This document shows positions 7,262 to 17,266 of a stretch of 57,213 bases of DNA, piece by piece. Made by a program: the position numbers and the translations under genes. Origin of the DNA: an uncultured Bacteroidota bacterium (lineage in GTDB: Bacteria > Bacteroidota > Bacteroidia > Flavobacteriales > Flavobacteriaceae). The first letter of the stretch is position 1; every line of letters begins with the position of its first letter. Below the pieces are notes generated by a model that did no database searches, had not been told where the DNA came from, and saw only the letters and a list, made by a program, of their open reading frames with translations. The stretch spans positions 1 through 57,213 of the forward strand of contig CABYPD010000007.1 of assembly GCA_902520835.1 (NCBI GenBank). Reading direction: 5' to 3'.

Positions 7262-9853
7262 TTATTTTTCATCTGTTATTTTATTTTTCAATTCACTCAG
7301 TTTTACTAAAGCTTCCATGGGAGTAATATTGTCTGTATCAATTGATTCCAATTCATCTTTAAATTCCTCATAATTTTTATTATCTACATCGAAGAAAGTT
7401 AATTGCATTTCAGAACTTTCATCAATTTGAATATCTTTATTTTCACTATGAGATTTTTCTAAACTTTTTAAAATATTTTTTGAGATTTTAATGATTTCTG
7501 AGGGCATTCCAGCCATTTTTGCAACATGAATTCCAAAACTGTGAGCACTTCCACCAGGAATTAATTTTCTTAAAAAAATAATATCCTTTCCAGTTTCTTT
7601 AATTTTTATGTTGAAGTTTTTAACTCTTTTAAATTTATCACACATCATATTAAGCTCATGATAATGCGTAGCAAATAGAGTTTTTGCTTTTGTTGGGTGA
7701 TCATGTATAAATTGAGTTATGGCCCAAGCTATTGAAATGCCGTCATAAGTACTAGTTCCTCGACCAATTTCATCCAATAAAATTAAACTTCTATAACTAA
7801 GATTATTTACTATAGATGCTGCTTCTAACATTTCTACCATAAATGTAGATTCTCCTTGTGAAATATTATCACTGGCTCCAACTCTTGTAAATATCTTATC
7901 GAAAAATCCCATTTTGAGTTTTTTTGCAGGAACAAAAGAACCTATTTGAGCCAATATTGAAATTAGAGCTGTTTGTCTAAGTATAGCAGATTTACCAGAC
8001 ATATTTGGTCCAGTAATCATTAATATTTGTTGATCAGTTTTATTAATTTTTATATCATTAGGAATATACGATTTACTTTCTTCTAAAGTATGTTCTATTA
8101 CTGGATGTCGAGCATCAATTACTTCAAAATTATTAGACTCATCAATTATAGGTTTTGAATAATTATAAGTTTTGGATATTTCTGAAAATGAAAATAAACA
8201 ATCAGAATATGCAATAATTTTAGCGATATCTTGTAAATCACCTACATGTGGGATTAATTTATCAATCACTTTATTATATTCTATGATCTCAATCTCTTTA
8301 ATTTTTTCTTCTGCAATTAAAATTTTTGACTCATATTCTTTAAGTTCATCTGTTATATATCTTTCAGCATTAACAAGGGTTTGTTTTCTAATCCAATTTT
8401 CAGGTACTTTATCTTTATGAGCATTCGTTACTTCCAAATAATAACCAAAAACATTATTAAAAGATATTTTCAAAGAAGTTATTCCTGTATTTTCAATTTC
8501 TCTTTCTAAAATTTTTTGCAGATGTATTTTACTATTATTGAATACATCACGAAAATTATCAAGGTCCTTATTAATTCCATTTTTGATAGTATTACCCTTG
8601 TTTATATTAACAGGAGACTCTTCAAAGAGATTTTTTTCAATCAATTGAACGACCTTATTAGAATCTTTAAATTTTTTTGATAATAGCTTTAAATTTTTTG
8701 AGGCGTTATTTAATTCCTTTTTAATTTCATCAACATTTAAAAGCGAAAGTTTAAAACTTACTAGCTCTCTTGGATTAACCTTATAATTTGTAATTTTTGA
8801 AACTACCCTTTCAATATCAATAATTGAATTATATTTTTCTACAAGATTAGTACTTGATAACTCAACCAATTCTTCAACAATATCATATCTGAATTGAATT
8901 TCATTTAAATCAATTGAAGGAAAACATAACCATCTTCTTAAAAGTCTAGATCCCATTGCTGTCATTGTTTTATCAATAATATCTAAAACTGACTTTCCAC
9001 CTGGAAATTTAGATTTGATCAATTCTAAATTTGAAATTGTAAATCTATCCATCAATAAAAATGACTTATTATCAATAGGATTTATTTTATTTATATGTGT
9101 TAGATGCTTTTTATGTGAGTCTTCTAAATAATGAAGAATCATAGATGCGGAAATCACACCTAAACTATTATCACTAATTCCAAAACCTTTCAAAGTTTTA
9201 ACATCAAAATGATTGTATACCTTTTTTAATGAGGTGTCTAGATTTATCATCCAATCATCGACAAAAAAGAAATACTCTTCACTAATGTTTTTGTTATCAA
9301 AAAATTTCTTATCACCTTTTGAAATAAGAATTTCTTTAGGATCAAAATTTTCAATAAGATTTAAGCAATAATCAAATGAACCTTCACTTGAAATGAATTC
9401 ACCTGTTGAAATATCAAGAAATGCTATCCCAACATTTTTTTTATTAAAATTAATTGCTGCTAAAAAATTATTTTTTTTCTGATTTAATATCTCATCATTT
9501 AATGCAACACCAGGAGTAACCAAATCAGTTACACCTCTTTTGACAATAGTCTTGGTTAGCTTCGGATTTTCTAATTGCTCACAAATTGCTACTCTATGTC
9601 CTGCTTTTACTAATTTATGTAAATATGTATCCAATGAATGATGAGGAAATCCAGCTAATTTAGTTTCTTTATTTACCCCAGATCCTCTCTTGGTTAAAAC
9701 AATTCCTAAAACCTTAGAAGTAGTAATTGCATCTTCATGAAAAGTTTCGTAAAAATCTCCAACCCTAAATAATAAAATTGAATCAGGATATTTTTCTTTA
9801 ATCTCCCGATATTGCTTCATTAATGGCGTTTCTTTACTTACCTTAGAACTCAA
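7262..9853 (-). CDS. mutS: DNA mismatch repair protein MutS
   Basis: MutS recognises mispaired bases and small loops and recruits MutL using ATP. The 863-residue length is normal. The N-terminal mismatch-binding F-x-E motif is present in FRVGDFYETF (Phe34, Glu36). The connector, lever and clamp regions follow. The ATPase domain carries Walker A GPNMSGKS at residues 615-622, Walker B LILLDEIGRGTS and the ATHYHEL switch. The C-terminus has the helix-turn-helix dimerisation segment (GIHVAKMAGMP). It is divergent from the SpoU methyltransferase gene across 36 bases and has no obvious defect. Confidence 0.97.
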   Translation of the reverse strand: MSSKVSKETPLMKQYREIKEKYPDSILLFRVGDFYETFHEDAITTSKVLGIVLTKRGSGVNKETKLAGFPHHSLDTYLHKLVKAGHRVAICEQLENPKLTKTIVKRGVTDLVTPGVALNDEILNQKKNNFLAAINFNKKNVGIAFLDISTGEFISSEGSFDYCLNLIENFDPKEILISKGDKKFFDNKNISEEYFFFVDDWMINLDTSLKKVYNHFDVKTLKGFGISDNSLGVISASMILHYLEDSHKKHLTHINKINPIDNKSFLLMDRFTISNLELIKSKFPGGKSVLDIIDKTMTAMGSRLLRRWLCFPSIDLNEIQFRYDIVEELVELSSTNLVEKYNSIIDIERVVSKITNYKVNPRELVSFKLSLLNVDEIKKELNNASKNLKLLSKKFKDSNKVVQLIEKNLFEESPVNINKGNTIKNGINKDLDNFRDVFNNSKIHLQKILEREIENTGITSLKISFNNVFGYYLEVTNAHKDKVPENWIRKQTLVNAERYITDELKEYESKILIAEEKIKEIEIIEYNKVIDKLIPHVGDLQDIAKIIAYSDCLFSFSEISKTYNYSKPIIDESNNFEVIDARHPVIEHTLEESKSYIPNDIKINKTDQQILMITGPNMSGKSAILRQTALISILAQIGSFVPAKKLKMGFFDKIFTRVGASDNISQGESTFMVEMLEAASIVNNLSYRSLILLDEIGRGTSTYDGISIAWAITQFIHDHPTKAKTLFATHYHELNMMCDKFKRVKNFNIKIKETGKDIIFLRKLIPGGSAHSFGIHVAKMAGMPSEIIKISKNILKSLEKSHSENKDIQIDESSEMQLTFFDVDNKNYEEFKDELESIDTDNITPMEALVKLSELKNKITDEK

Positions 9854-9877
9854 TTCAAATAATTTATAGTTAAAACT

Positions 9878-9885
9878 TATTTTTG
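9878..9885 (+). promoter_or_regulatory. Possible -7 element for the SpoU gene
   Basis: TATTTTTG matches TAnnTTTG and lies in the 36-base divergent spacer. Its last base is only 4 bases before the ATG, so the transcript would be essentially leaderless. I see no TTG -33 element. Chance occurrence is possible in DNA this A/T-rich. Confidence 0.3.
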
Positions 9886-9889
9886 GTTA

Positions 9890-10426
9890 ATGAAAAAATT
9901 AAAAAATTCTGAGCTTAACAGAATTGATGTTTCAACTTTTAAATCTATTAAAAAAACTCCACTAATCATCATTCTAGATAACATTAGAAGTTTAAATAAT
10001 ATCGGCTCTATTTTTAGAACCTCAGATGCTTTTTTAATTGAAAAAATTTACTTATGCGGAATAACTGCCACGCCTCCAAATAGAAAGATTACAAAAACTG
10101 CAATTGGATCTACAGAATCAGTTGAATGGGAATATATAAATGACATAAACAATTTGGTAGAAAATTTAATAAGTCAAGAGGTAAAAATATGGTCAGTCGA
10201 ACAAGCTGTAAAGTCTTCTAAACTAAAAGATTTGAAATCAATTGATGCAGACAAAAAACACGCTTTAATTTTTGGAAACGAAATAGATGGAGTAAGTCAA
10301 GAAGTCGTTAATAAATCACATGGAGTAATTGAAATAAGCCAGTATGGAACAAAACATTCTCTTAATATTTCAGTAGCTGCTGGAATTGTTGTTTGGAAAT
10401 TTTATAATCTAATAAAATCAAATTAA
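9890..10426 (+). CDS. SpoU/TrmH-family RNA 2'-O-methyltransferase
   Basis: This 178-residue SPOUT methyltransferase should transfer a methyl group from S-adenosylmethionine to a ribose 2'-OH in tRNA or rRNA. The three SpoU motifs are clear: motif 1 LDNIRSLNNIGSIFRTSDAF (catalytic Arg, Asn), motif 2 ALIFGNEIDGVSQEVV, and motif 3 IEISQYGTKHSLNISVAAGI. There is no N-terminal substrate-binding extension, so it is a minimal SpoU protein and the target nucleotide cannot be assigned. It is convergent with folK. Their stop codons share TTAA at 10423-10426. Confidence 0.9.
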   Translation: MKKLKNSELNRIDVSTFKSIKKTPLIIILDNIRSLNNIGSIFRTSDAFLIEKIYLCGITATPPNRKITKTAIGSTESVEWEYINDINNLVENLISQEVKIWSVEQAVKSSKLKDLKSIDADKKHALIFGNEIDGVSQEVVNKSHGVIEISQYGTKHSLNISVAAGIVVWKFYNLIKSN

Positions 10427-10917
10427 GAATTAACCTTAATTATATCCAATCTTCCAGGCAAATCCAAAAGAAGTTCATTAACAGTCTTTTTTTTCAAAGG
10501 ATGAAAAATTTCTTTACTTATATCACAAAGTGGAATTAAAACGAAATGTCTTGTATGCATTCTAGGATGAGGTACAGTTAAACTTTGTGTTTTCAAGATC
10601 ATATCATCTATAAAAATAATATCAATATCAATATTTCTAGATTCGTAAACGTCATTCAATTTTCTTTTTCTTCCAAATAAATTTTCAATTTTTAAAATGG
10701 ATTTTATCATGTTATTAGTAGATAAATTTGATTCAATATGCAAACACGCATTTAAAAAATCATCGCCAATAAATCCCTCAGCTGGATTACAATAAAAATT
10801 TGAAATCTTAACAATACGACCCATTGATTCTTCAATATGTTCTATTGCTAAATTTAAATTGTATTCTTTATTTCCTATGTTAGAGCCAATTGATAAATAA
10901 ACGTTTCTTTTTTTCAA
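10423..10917 (-). CDS. folK: Hydroxymethyldihydropteridine pyrophosphokinase FolK
   Basis: FolK (HPPK) transfers pyrophosphate from ATP to 6-hydroxymethyl-7,8-dihydropterin in folate synthesis. The 164 residues begin VYLSIGSNIGNKEYNL, the family's LGSNxG motif with Ile for Leu. They contain RNIDIDIIFIDDMI (magnesium-binding DxD) followed by LTVPHPRMHTRHFVLIPLCD, the HPPK signature RxFVLxPL. The start is TTG at 10917, the only acceptable start ahead of the conserved strand. Other folate genes are not in the window. Only 36 bases separate it from the divergent yhhQ-like gene. Confidence 0.94.
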   Translation of the reverse strand: MKKRNVYLSIGSNIGNKEYNLNLAIEHIEESMGRIVKISNFYCNPAEGFIGDDFLNACLHIESNLSTNNMIKSILKIENLFGRKRKLNDVYESRNIDIDIIFIDDMILKTQSLTVPHPRMHTRHFVLIPLCDISKEIFHPLKKKTVNELLLDLPGRLDIIKVNS

Positions 10918-10953
10918 TATTAAATTCTTAAGGGTTAAATTTATTATAATAAA

Positions 10954-11664
10954 ATGGACTACAATAATACTGAAAAAGTTGAGTTAGCAAAAAAAATATA
11001 CTTATATCTAGGTGCAATTTTTATAACTTCATTAGTTGTATCAAACTTGATTTTCCAAAAGTTTTTTTACTGGTATCCTTTTGATATATCACTTTTTGGA
11101 TTTAATTTATTTGAACTCTCGGTTGGGATTTTACCTTACCCAATTACTTTCTTAGTAACAGATTTAATATCTGAGATATATGGAAAAAAGAATGCTAACA
11201 AAATAGTTGTAGCTGGAATTTTTGCTTCTTTTTTTTCATTGTCAATTATATATGTTGCAAACTCTGTTCCCGCTATAGAATCATCACCTGTTGATAATGA
11301 AACCTTTACAAGCGTTTTTTACCTATCGGGTCTAGCAGTGTTATCTTCAATGCTTGCTTATCTATTTGCACAATTTATCGATATCAAGATATATCACTAT
11401 TGGAAAAAAAAAACAAAGGGAAGAATGCTTTGGTTAAGAAATAATTTTTCAACTTTCTCGTCACAGTTTATAGATACTTTTACAGTAGTTTTTTTATTGT
11501 GTATTACAAATACACTTCCCTGGGATATGTTCACTGGTTTACTTATTTCTGGATTTTTATTTAAAGTACTAGTAGCTCTTATTGATACTCCTCTTTTATA
11601 CATGGGTGTTTATTATTTCAGAAAAAAGTTTGATCTTGAAATAAATGAAGAAATCAATATTTAA
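10954..11664 (+). CDS. YhhQ-type queuosine precursor transporter
   Basis: This 236-residue polytopic inner-membrane protein has about six hydrophobic segments. They include IYLYLGAIFITSLVVSNLIF, PITFLVTDLISEIYGKK and FTVVFLLCITNTLPW. The PxxFLxTDLxSEIYGKK motif is diagnostic of the VUT/YhhQ family, which takes up queuosine precursors such as preQ0/preQ1. It may instead carry a related vitamin-like substrate. It ends at the TTAA shared with the convergent DUF2797 gene. Confidence 0.85.
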   Translation: MDYNNTEKVELAKKIYLYLGAIFITSLVVSNLIFQKFFYWYPFDISLFGFNLFELSVGILPYPITFLVTDLISEIYGKKNANKIVVAGIFASFFSLSIIYVANSVPAIESSPVDNETFTSVFYLSGLAVLSSMLAYLFAQFIDIKIYHYWKKKTKGRMLWLRNNFSTFSSQFIDTFTVVFLLCITNTLPWDMFTGLLISGFLFKVLVALIDTPLLYMGVYYFRKKFDLEINEEINI

Positions 11665-12452
11665 TCTATTTTAATACCAACTACCAAACCTTCATTAGAT
11701 CTTACATTAAAAACTGTACTGTCCTCAAAAATTAAATACTGACCTTTAATTCCAATCAATTTGCCTGAAAAGTTTTTCGTTTTTTTTATGTTTAAACTTT
11801 TTGGGGTTATAATTTCATCAGAGATTGGATAATTAATTTTTAAAGTCTTTGATTTAATTAAAAAATAGTTTTTTGCTTCTTCTGGAAGAATTGAGTAACA
11901 TTCATTTTTTTTGATTGATAAATCAACATTAGACTTATTTGTAGTTAACATTGTTCTCCAATTTGTTTTGTCTTTAAAATATTTTTTTAACTCAATCTCA
12001 CAAATACCAGCCAAATATCTATTTGGTAATTCTGCTATCTCAATTGCTTCAATAGCACCTTGATCAATCCATCTAGTTGGGACTTGAGATTTTCTTGTGA
12101 CACCCACTTTAACATCACTTGTGAATGACAAATAAACAGAGTGTGGTTGCAACTGAATTTTTCTTTCATAATCTAAGTCTCTATCCTGAATCCCCAAATG
12201 AGCTTTGCTAAGTTCAGGTCTGATAATCCATTCTGCTGTTCTCGGGGATTCAAAAAAACATTTTTTACAATGTCCTTGACGAAAAATTTCTTCATCAGAA
12301 TTACAACTTAAGCAAGAAAAACCTTTAAAATCAATTGTTAAATGTTTATTTAATATTGAATTTGAAATCAAAAACTCATTATTCATATCTAAAAAATAAG
12401 TTACCGAATCACTAATTTCTGATCTCATCTTATTTAAAACTCCTGTAAACAT
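11661..12452 (-). CDS. DUF2797 domain protein
   Basis: This 263-residue protein of unknown function matches the DUF2797 pattern. A Cys-rich probable metal site spans about residues 47-66 (CLSC, then GHCKKCF). It is followed by the conserved segments LSKAHLGIQDRDLDYERKIQ, VYLSFTSDVKVGVTRKSQVP and TRWIDQGA. There is no signal peptide or membrane segment, so it should be cytoplasmic. The Cys-x2-Cys...Cys-x2-Cys arrangement suggests a zinc ribbon. It is divergent from GH3 across 30 bases and convergent with yhhQ. Confidence 0.82.
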   Translation of the reverse strand: MFTGVLNKMRSEISDSVTYFLDMNNEFLISNSILNKHLTIDFKGFSCLSCNSDEEIFRQGHCKKCFFESPRTAEWIIRPELSKAHLGIQDRDLDYERKIQLQPHSVYLSFTSDVKVGVTRKSQVPTRWIDQGAIEAIEIAELPNRYLAGICEIELKKYFKDKTNWRTMLTTNKSNVDLSIKKNECYSILPEEAKNYFLIKSKTLKINYPISDEIITPKSLNIKKTKNFSGKLIGIKGQYLIFEDSTVFNVRSNEGLVVGIKID

Positions 12453-12482
12453 TTTTTTGTATTAATTTTATCATATAAATAT

Positions 12483-13991
12483 ATGCCATTTTCATTATTC
12501 AATACGGTCGTTTCATGGATGCTAAAAAAAAGAATTCATCAAATTGAATTATTTATTAAGTATCCTCATGAGGTTCAAAACGAAGTACTAAAAAAACTAG
12601 TTAATCAATCTAAGGATACTTTTATTGGTAAACAATATGATTTTAAATCAATAAATAGTTATAAAGATTTTTCTGATAGAGTGCCTGCAAGAACCTATGA
12701 AGAATTTTTTGATTACATAGATAGGACAATTAAGGGTGAGCAAAATATTTTTTGTAGTGAAAATATTAAATGGTTTGCCCAATCAAGTGGGACAACTAAT
12801 TCAAAAAGTAAATTTATTCCTGTTAGTAACTCTGCACTAGAAGATTGTCATTTTAAGGCTGGTAAGGATATGTTATGTCTCTATATTAACAATAATGAGA
12901 ATTCAAATATATTTTCAGGAAAATCATTAAGACTTGGTGGAAGTAGAAAAATTTATGAAAATAATAACAACTACTTTGGTGATTTATCTGCAATTTTAAT
13001 CGATAATCTTCCTGTTTGGGCAGAGATTATAAGTACTCCAAATAATTCTATTTCTCTGATGGATAAATGGGATGAAAAAATTGAAGCTATAATTGAAGGT
13101 ACTCTAAATGAAGATGTAAGAAGTTTAGCTGGAGTTCCTTCATGGATGCTTACTCTTTTAAATAAACTTCTTGAAAGGACTGGAAAAAAATATATTGATG
13201 AAATCTGGAATAACCTGGAAGTATACTTTCATGGTGGTGTAAGTTTTAATCCATATAGAAATGAATTTGAAAATATTATATCTAATGAAGGATTTAAATT
13301 TTATGAAATTTATAATGCATCTGAAGGGTTTTTTGCAATTCAAGACTCAAATGATAGAAATGATTTACTATTGATGTTAGATTATGGTATTTTTTATGAG
13401 TTTATTTCTATAGATGATGGTAATAAAAAAGAAAAAGTAATTGATTTATCTCAAGTTGAACTCGGAATCAATTATGCAATGCTAATTACTACTAATTCAG
13501 GACTGTGGAGATATAAAATTGGTGATACTGTCAAGTTTACTTCTTTAAATCCTTATAGAATTATCGTATCAGGAAGAACAAAACATTATATAAATACTTT
13601 TGGTGAAGAAGTTATTATAGATAATGTTGAAAATGCCCTTGAGAAGGTTATTGAAGTTCATCAATGTAAAATTGTTGACTACACCGTTGCTCCTAAATTC
13701 ATGAAATCTGGAAAAAAAGGCAAACATGAGTGGATAATTGAATTTTCTAAGGAACCAAAAAATTTTAAAAAATTTATTGAAGATTTAGATTTTGAAATCC
13801 AAAAAATTAATACGGACTACAAAGCAAAGAGGTTTAAAAACTTAACATTAGACATTCCTAAATTATATTTAGGAAGAAAAAATTTATTTTATGACTGGTT
13901 AAAAAAGAAAAATAAGTTAGGTGGACAAAATAAAGTACCTAGATTATCTAACGACAGAACCTTCTTTGAGGAATTACTAGAAATAAATTAA
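12483..13991 (+). CDS. GH3 family acyl-adenylate/amido synthetase-like protein
   Basis: The 502 residues cover a full GH3 fold of the adenylate-forming superfamily. Motif 1 is FAQSSGTTNSKSKFIPVS (P-loop), motif 2 is IYNASEGFFAIQ and motif 3 is LWRYKIGDTVKF. Plant GH3 enzymes conjugate acyl hormones such as auxin and jasmonate to amino acids. Bacterial members are widespread in Bacteroidota, but their substrates are not established. All three nucleotide-binding motifs look intact, so an active enzyme is likely. It stands alone, divergent from DUF2797 and convergent with clpX through a shared TTAA. Confidence 0.85.
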   Translation: MPFSLFNTVVSWMLKKRIHQIELFIKYPHEVQNEVLKKLVNQSKDTFIGKQYDFKSINSYKDFSDRVPARTYEEFFDYIDRTIKGEQNIFCSENIKWFAQSSGTTNSKSKFIPVSNSALEDCHFKAGKDMLCLYINNNENSNIFSGKSLRLGGSRKIYENNNNYFGDLSAILIDNLPVWAEIISTPNNSISLMDKWDEKIEAIIEGTLNEDVRSLAGVPSWMLTLLNKLLERTGKKYIDEIWNNLEVYFHGGVSFNPYRNEFENIISNEGFKFYEIYNASEGFFAIQDSNDRNDLLLMLDYGIFYEFISIDDGNKKEKVIDLSQVELGINYAMLITTNSGLWRYKIGDTVKFTSLNPYRIIVSGRTKHYINTFGEEVIIDNVENALEKVIEVHQCKIVDYTVAPKFMKSGKKGKHEWIIEFSKEPKNFKKFIEDLDFEIQKINTDYKAKRFKNLTLDIPKLYLGRKNLFYDWLKKKNKLGGQNKVPRLSNDRTFFEELLEIN

Positions 13992-15217
13992 GAAGCTTCT
14001 TTTAAATCAGTAAAATTTGTGTCATCTAATTTTGATACAATATAGCTTTTGTCAACAATTAGCTTTTTTGTTTTTGATCCAGGAAGGTTAAACATATCAT
14101 CAATTAAAATTGTTTCACATATAGATCTAAGCCCTCTAGCTCCTAGTTTAAATTCAACAGCTTTTTCTACAATATAATCTAAAGCTTCATTTGTGAAAGT
14201 CAGTTTAATATTATCTATTTCAAAAAGACGTTCATATTGTTTTGTTAAAGCATTTTTTGGTTCAGTAAGAATTCTTCTTAGTGTCTTAGCATCTAATTCA
14301 AGCATATAAGTAAGAACTGGAAGCCTACCTAGTATTTCTGGAATTAAACCAAAGTCTTTCAGATCATTAGGCTTTATATTTGAAATAATTGTACTATCAT
14401 CAATTTTAGCTTTTAATTTTGAGTTTTTAAATCCAACTGAACTCATGTTTAATCTGCTGTTAATTATTCTTTCAATTCCATCAAAAGCTCCACCTGCAAT
14501 GAATAATATATTAGAGGTATTTAATTTAATAAAGTTTTGATCTGGATGTTTTCTTCCTCCTTTAGGGGGAACATTTACTACAGTACCCTCCATTAACTTC
14601 AACAATGCTTGTTGGACACCTTCACCAGAAACATCTCTTGTAATAGATGGGTTATCTGATTTTCTTGATATTTTATCTATTTCATCAATAAAAATTATTC
14701 CTTTTTCAGCTTTTTCAATATTATAATCTGCAGCTTGTAAGAGTCTTGTTAAAATATTTTCAACATCTTCTCCAACATAACCTGCCTCGGTTAATACAGT
14801 GGCATCGACAATTGCTATGGGAACATCTAACATCTTAGCAATAGTTTTAGCTATTAATGTCTTACCCGTTCCTGTTGGACCAGCAATTATTACATTACTT
14901 TTTTCAATTTCAAGGTTGTCATTTATCGCTTCCTGATTAATTCTCTTATAATGATTATATACACAAACAGAAATTACTTTTTTTGAGTATTCCTGACCAA
15001 CAACATAATCATCCAAGAATTTCTTGATCAATTTTGGATTTAAATGTGATATATCATCATTTGACTTAATTTCTTTAGTTTGTGCTTGATGATTAAGAAT
15101 AGAATAAGCTTGTTCAATACATTGATCACAAATATGAGCATCTTCCCCAGCTACAAGAATTTTAGTTTGTACTTTACTTATTCCACAAAAGGAACATGAT
15201 AAATTTTCATCAGACAT
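13988..15217 (-). CDS. clpX: ClpX, ATPase subunit of the ClpXP protease
   Basis: ClpX unfolds tagged proteins and feeds them to ClpP. The 409 residues contain the N-terminal C4 zinc domain (Cys8, Cys11, Cys30, Cys33). The AAA+ core has Walker A GPTGTGKT at 113-120 and Walker B IIFIDEID at about 174-181. Pore loop GYVGEDV, the sensor region and the C-terminal [11 protein letters not shown] motif complete the match. It lies 3 bases downstream of clpP, so the operon order is tig-clpP-clpX. Its stop overlaps the convergent GH3 stop. Confidence 0.98.
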   Translation of the reverse strand: MSDENLSCSFCGISKVQTKILVAGEDAHICDQCIEQAYSILNHQAQTKEIKSNDDISHLNPKLIKKFLDDYVVGQEYSKKVISVCVYNHYKRINQEAINDNLEIEKSNVIIAGPTGTGKTLIAKTIAKMLDVPIAIVDATVLTEAGYVGEDVENILTRLLQAADYNIEKAEKGIIFIDEIDKISRKSDNPSITRDVSGEGVQQALLKLMEGTVVNVPPKGGRKHPDQNFIKLNTSNILFIAGGAFDGIERIINSRLNMSSVGFKNSKLKAKIDDSTIISNIKPNDLKDFGLIPEILGRLPVLTYMLELDAKTLRRILTEPKNALTKQYERLFEIDNIKLTFTNEALDYIVEKAVEFKLGARGLRSICETILIDDMFNLPGSKTKKLIVDKSYIVSKLDDTNFTDLKEAS

Positions 15218-15220
15218 GAT

Positions 15221-15880
15221 CTAATTTTTGATAAGCACCTCATCAATCATACCGTACTTTTTAGCTTCAACTGCTTTCATCCAATAATCTCTATCAGAAT
15301 CAGCATGAACTTTATCATATTTTTGACCAGTATGTTTTGCTATTATTTCATACAATTCTTTCTTTAACTTTCCAATTTCTCTGGCAGTAATTTCGATATC
15401 AGAAGCCTGACCTTGAGCTCCACCTAGAGGCTGGTGAATCATAACCCTAGAGTGAGTTAAGCCAGATCTTTTACCTTTTTCACCTGAGCAAAGCAATACT
15501 GCAGCCATAGATGCAGCAATTCCAGTACAAATTGTTGCAACATCAGGACCAATAAATTGCATAGTATCATAAATACCAAGACCTGCATAAACAGATCCAC
15601 CTGGTGAATTAATATATATTTGAATATCTTTTTCTTTATCTGTACTCTCCAAAAATAAAAGTTGAGCTTGAATAATATTTGCAATTGAGTCATTAATTGC
15701 TGTTCCTAAAAAAATAATTCTATCCATCATTAATCTGGAAAAAACATCCATTTGAGCAACATTTAGTTGTCTTTCTTCAATAATATAGGGTGTCATACTA
15801 CTAACAATTTGATCATAGTATAGTGAGTTAACACCTTGATGTTTTATGGCAAACTTTTTAAATTCTTCAGAGTAGTTCAT
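15221..15880 (-). CDS. clpP: ClpP, serine protease subunit
   Basis: ClpP forms the tetradecameric proteolytic chamber docked to ClpX. The 219 residues contain the catalytic triad: Ser124 in [11 protein letters not shown], His149 in RVMIHQP and Asp198 in SDRDYWM. They also have the [11 protein letters not shown] and [13 protein letters not shown] segments. The N-terminus is about 30 residues longer than the mature enzyme, consistent with a processed propeptide. It sits between tig and clpX with gaps of 9 and 3 bases, the usual chaperone-protease operon. Confidence 0.98.
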   Translation of the reverse strand: MNYSEEFKKFAIKHQGVNSLYYDQIVSSMTPYIIEERQLNVAQMDVFSRLMMDRIIFLGTAINDSIANIIQAQLLFLESTDKEKDIQIYINSPGGSVYAGLGIYDTMQFIGPDVATICTGIAASMAAVLLCSGEKGKRSGLTHSRVMIHQPLGGAQGQASDIEITAREIGKLKKELYEIIAKHTGQKYDKVHADSDRDYWMKAVEAKKYGMIDEVLIKN

Positions 15881-15889
15881 AAATTAAAT

Positions 15890-17215
15890 TTAATCATTTT
15901 TCTTGTATGCAAGTTCTATGTACTTTTCGTAGGTTGTTTTTTTTACTTTTTTATTAATTTTTTCTTTATAAACTGAAAGTAACTTTTCACTTATTAATTG
16001 ATGAGTCATTCTTTTAACTTCTTCTTCATTTGATAAAATTCTAGAGGAAATTTTTTCTAAATCTTCTTTTTTTGGTTCAGGCTGACCATATGCAATCATT
16101 TGGTTTTTAATTGATTTTTCAGCAAAATCTTTAATCATTATATGATCAATTTTAATATCATTATCCTCTAATAATTTAGATTCAATTAATTGATATTTTA
16201 ATCCATTTTTAGAATTATCGTACTCCTTCTGAATATCTTCATCCGTTAATGGATCTTTAGAATTTATTTTAATTAATTTTTTTATAAAATCTTCAGGTAA
16301 ATCAATTTTTAAGGATTTTATTAGTTCATCAGTAACATCATTTAAAAATTTCTGATCTGATTGATTAACAAATTGTTTTTCAATTTCATCTTTAACTCTA
16401 GTTTTAAATTCAGTTTGATTTTTGGGGGTATTTTCTTTATAAATTTTATCAAATAAAGATTTTTCTAGCTTAGCTTTTTCTGTTTTATTAAACTCCTTTA
16501 TCTCAATATTAACTTTACTAATTGATTCAATTTTTTCTTTTTCAATTCCAGAAAGAGCTTCAAGATCACCTTTAGCTTTGAAAATTTTATCTGTGTCAAG
16601 GCTAACAGAATCTCCAACTTTTAATTTAGAGATTGTATCAAACGATTTTTTTGATAGTCTATCAGATGTAATATTAATTTCCTTATTTAATTCAATGTCA
16701 TCATTACTAATGATTACAACTAGATTTGAGTTTTTTTCAATCTTTGATAAAGAAATTAGTTTACCATATTGATTTTGTATAGACTCAATTTGATTTTCAA
16801 CCATGCTCTTATCAGCAATGATTTTATAATAATCTACACTCTTTTTTAATTTATAATTCAATTTAAATTTTGGTGTTTTAGCAATTTCAAAATTTAATGA
16901 TATATCATCATCTCTCCAGTTAATTTTCTCATTATCAATAGGGACAGGTGTACCCAATAAAGAAAGATTTTTTTCAGTTATAAATTGAGTTAGCTTTGAT
17001 TGAACCAATTTATTTATTTCATCAACTTTAACAGGAATTTCATACTGTTTTTTTATTAAACCTAATGGAACAAATCCTTTTCTGAAACCAGGAATATTTG
17101 CTTTTTTTCTATAATCATTCAATATAGACTTCACCTTTTCATTGTAGTCATTTTTTTTAATATCTAAACTAATTACAGAAATCTGATTATTAAGTTCTTT
17201 AATGGAAATACTCAT
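15890..17215 (-). CDS. tig: Trigger factor
   Basis: This ribosome-bound chaperone holds nascent chains near the exit tunnel. The 441 residues show the N-terminal ribosome-binding domain with the signature segment IPGFRKGFVPLGLIKKQY (matching GFRxGKxP). A long Lys/Glu-rich helical C-terminal chaperone domain follows. The central peptidyl-prolyl isomerase segment is poorly recognisable, as in many Bacteroidota homologues. A good promoter lies just upstream at 17232-17262, so tig is probably the first gene of tig-clpP-clpX. Confidence 0.93.
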   Translation of the reverse strand: MSISIKELNNQISVISLDIKKNDYNEKVKSILNDYRKKANIPGFRKGFVPLGLIKKQYEIPVKVDEINKLVQSKLTQFITEKNLSLLGTPVPIDNEKINWRDDDISLNFEIAKTPKFKLNYKLKKSVDYYKIIADKSMVENQIESIQNQYGKLISLSKIEKNSNLVVIISNDDIELNKEINITSDRLSKKSFDTISKLKVGDSVSLDTDKIFKAKGDLEALSGIEKEKIESISKVNIEIKEFNKTEKAKLEKSLFDKIYKENTPKNQTEFKTRVKDEIEKQFVNQSDQKFLNDVTDELIKSLKIDLPEDFIKKLIKINSKDPLTDEDIQKEYDNSKNGLKYQLIESKLLEDNDIKIDHIMIKDFAEKSIKNQMIAYGQPEPKKEDLEKISSRILSNEEEVKRMTHQLISEKLLSVYKEKINKKVKKTTYEKYIELAYKKND

Positions 17216-17231
17216 AATAAAAAATTGGCCC

Positions 17232-17262
17232 CAAAAATAGCCTTTTTTATTTTGTATGGCAA
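17232..17262 (-). promoter_or_regulatory. Promoter of tig-clpP-clpX
   Basis: The minus strand reads TTG (17260-17262), 20 bases, then TATTTTTG (17232-17239). Both match the Bacteroidota TTG-N17-23-TAnnTTTG pattern. A second, overlapping TTTG lies at 17263-17266. The tig ATG is 16 bases past the -7 element. Confidence 0.6.
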
Positions 17263-17266
17263 CAAA

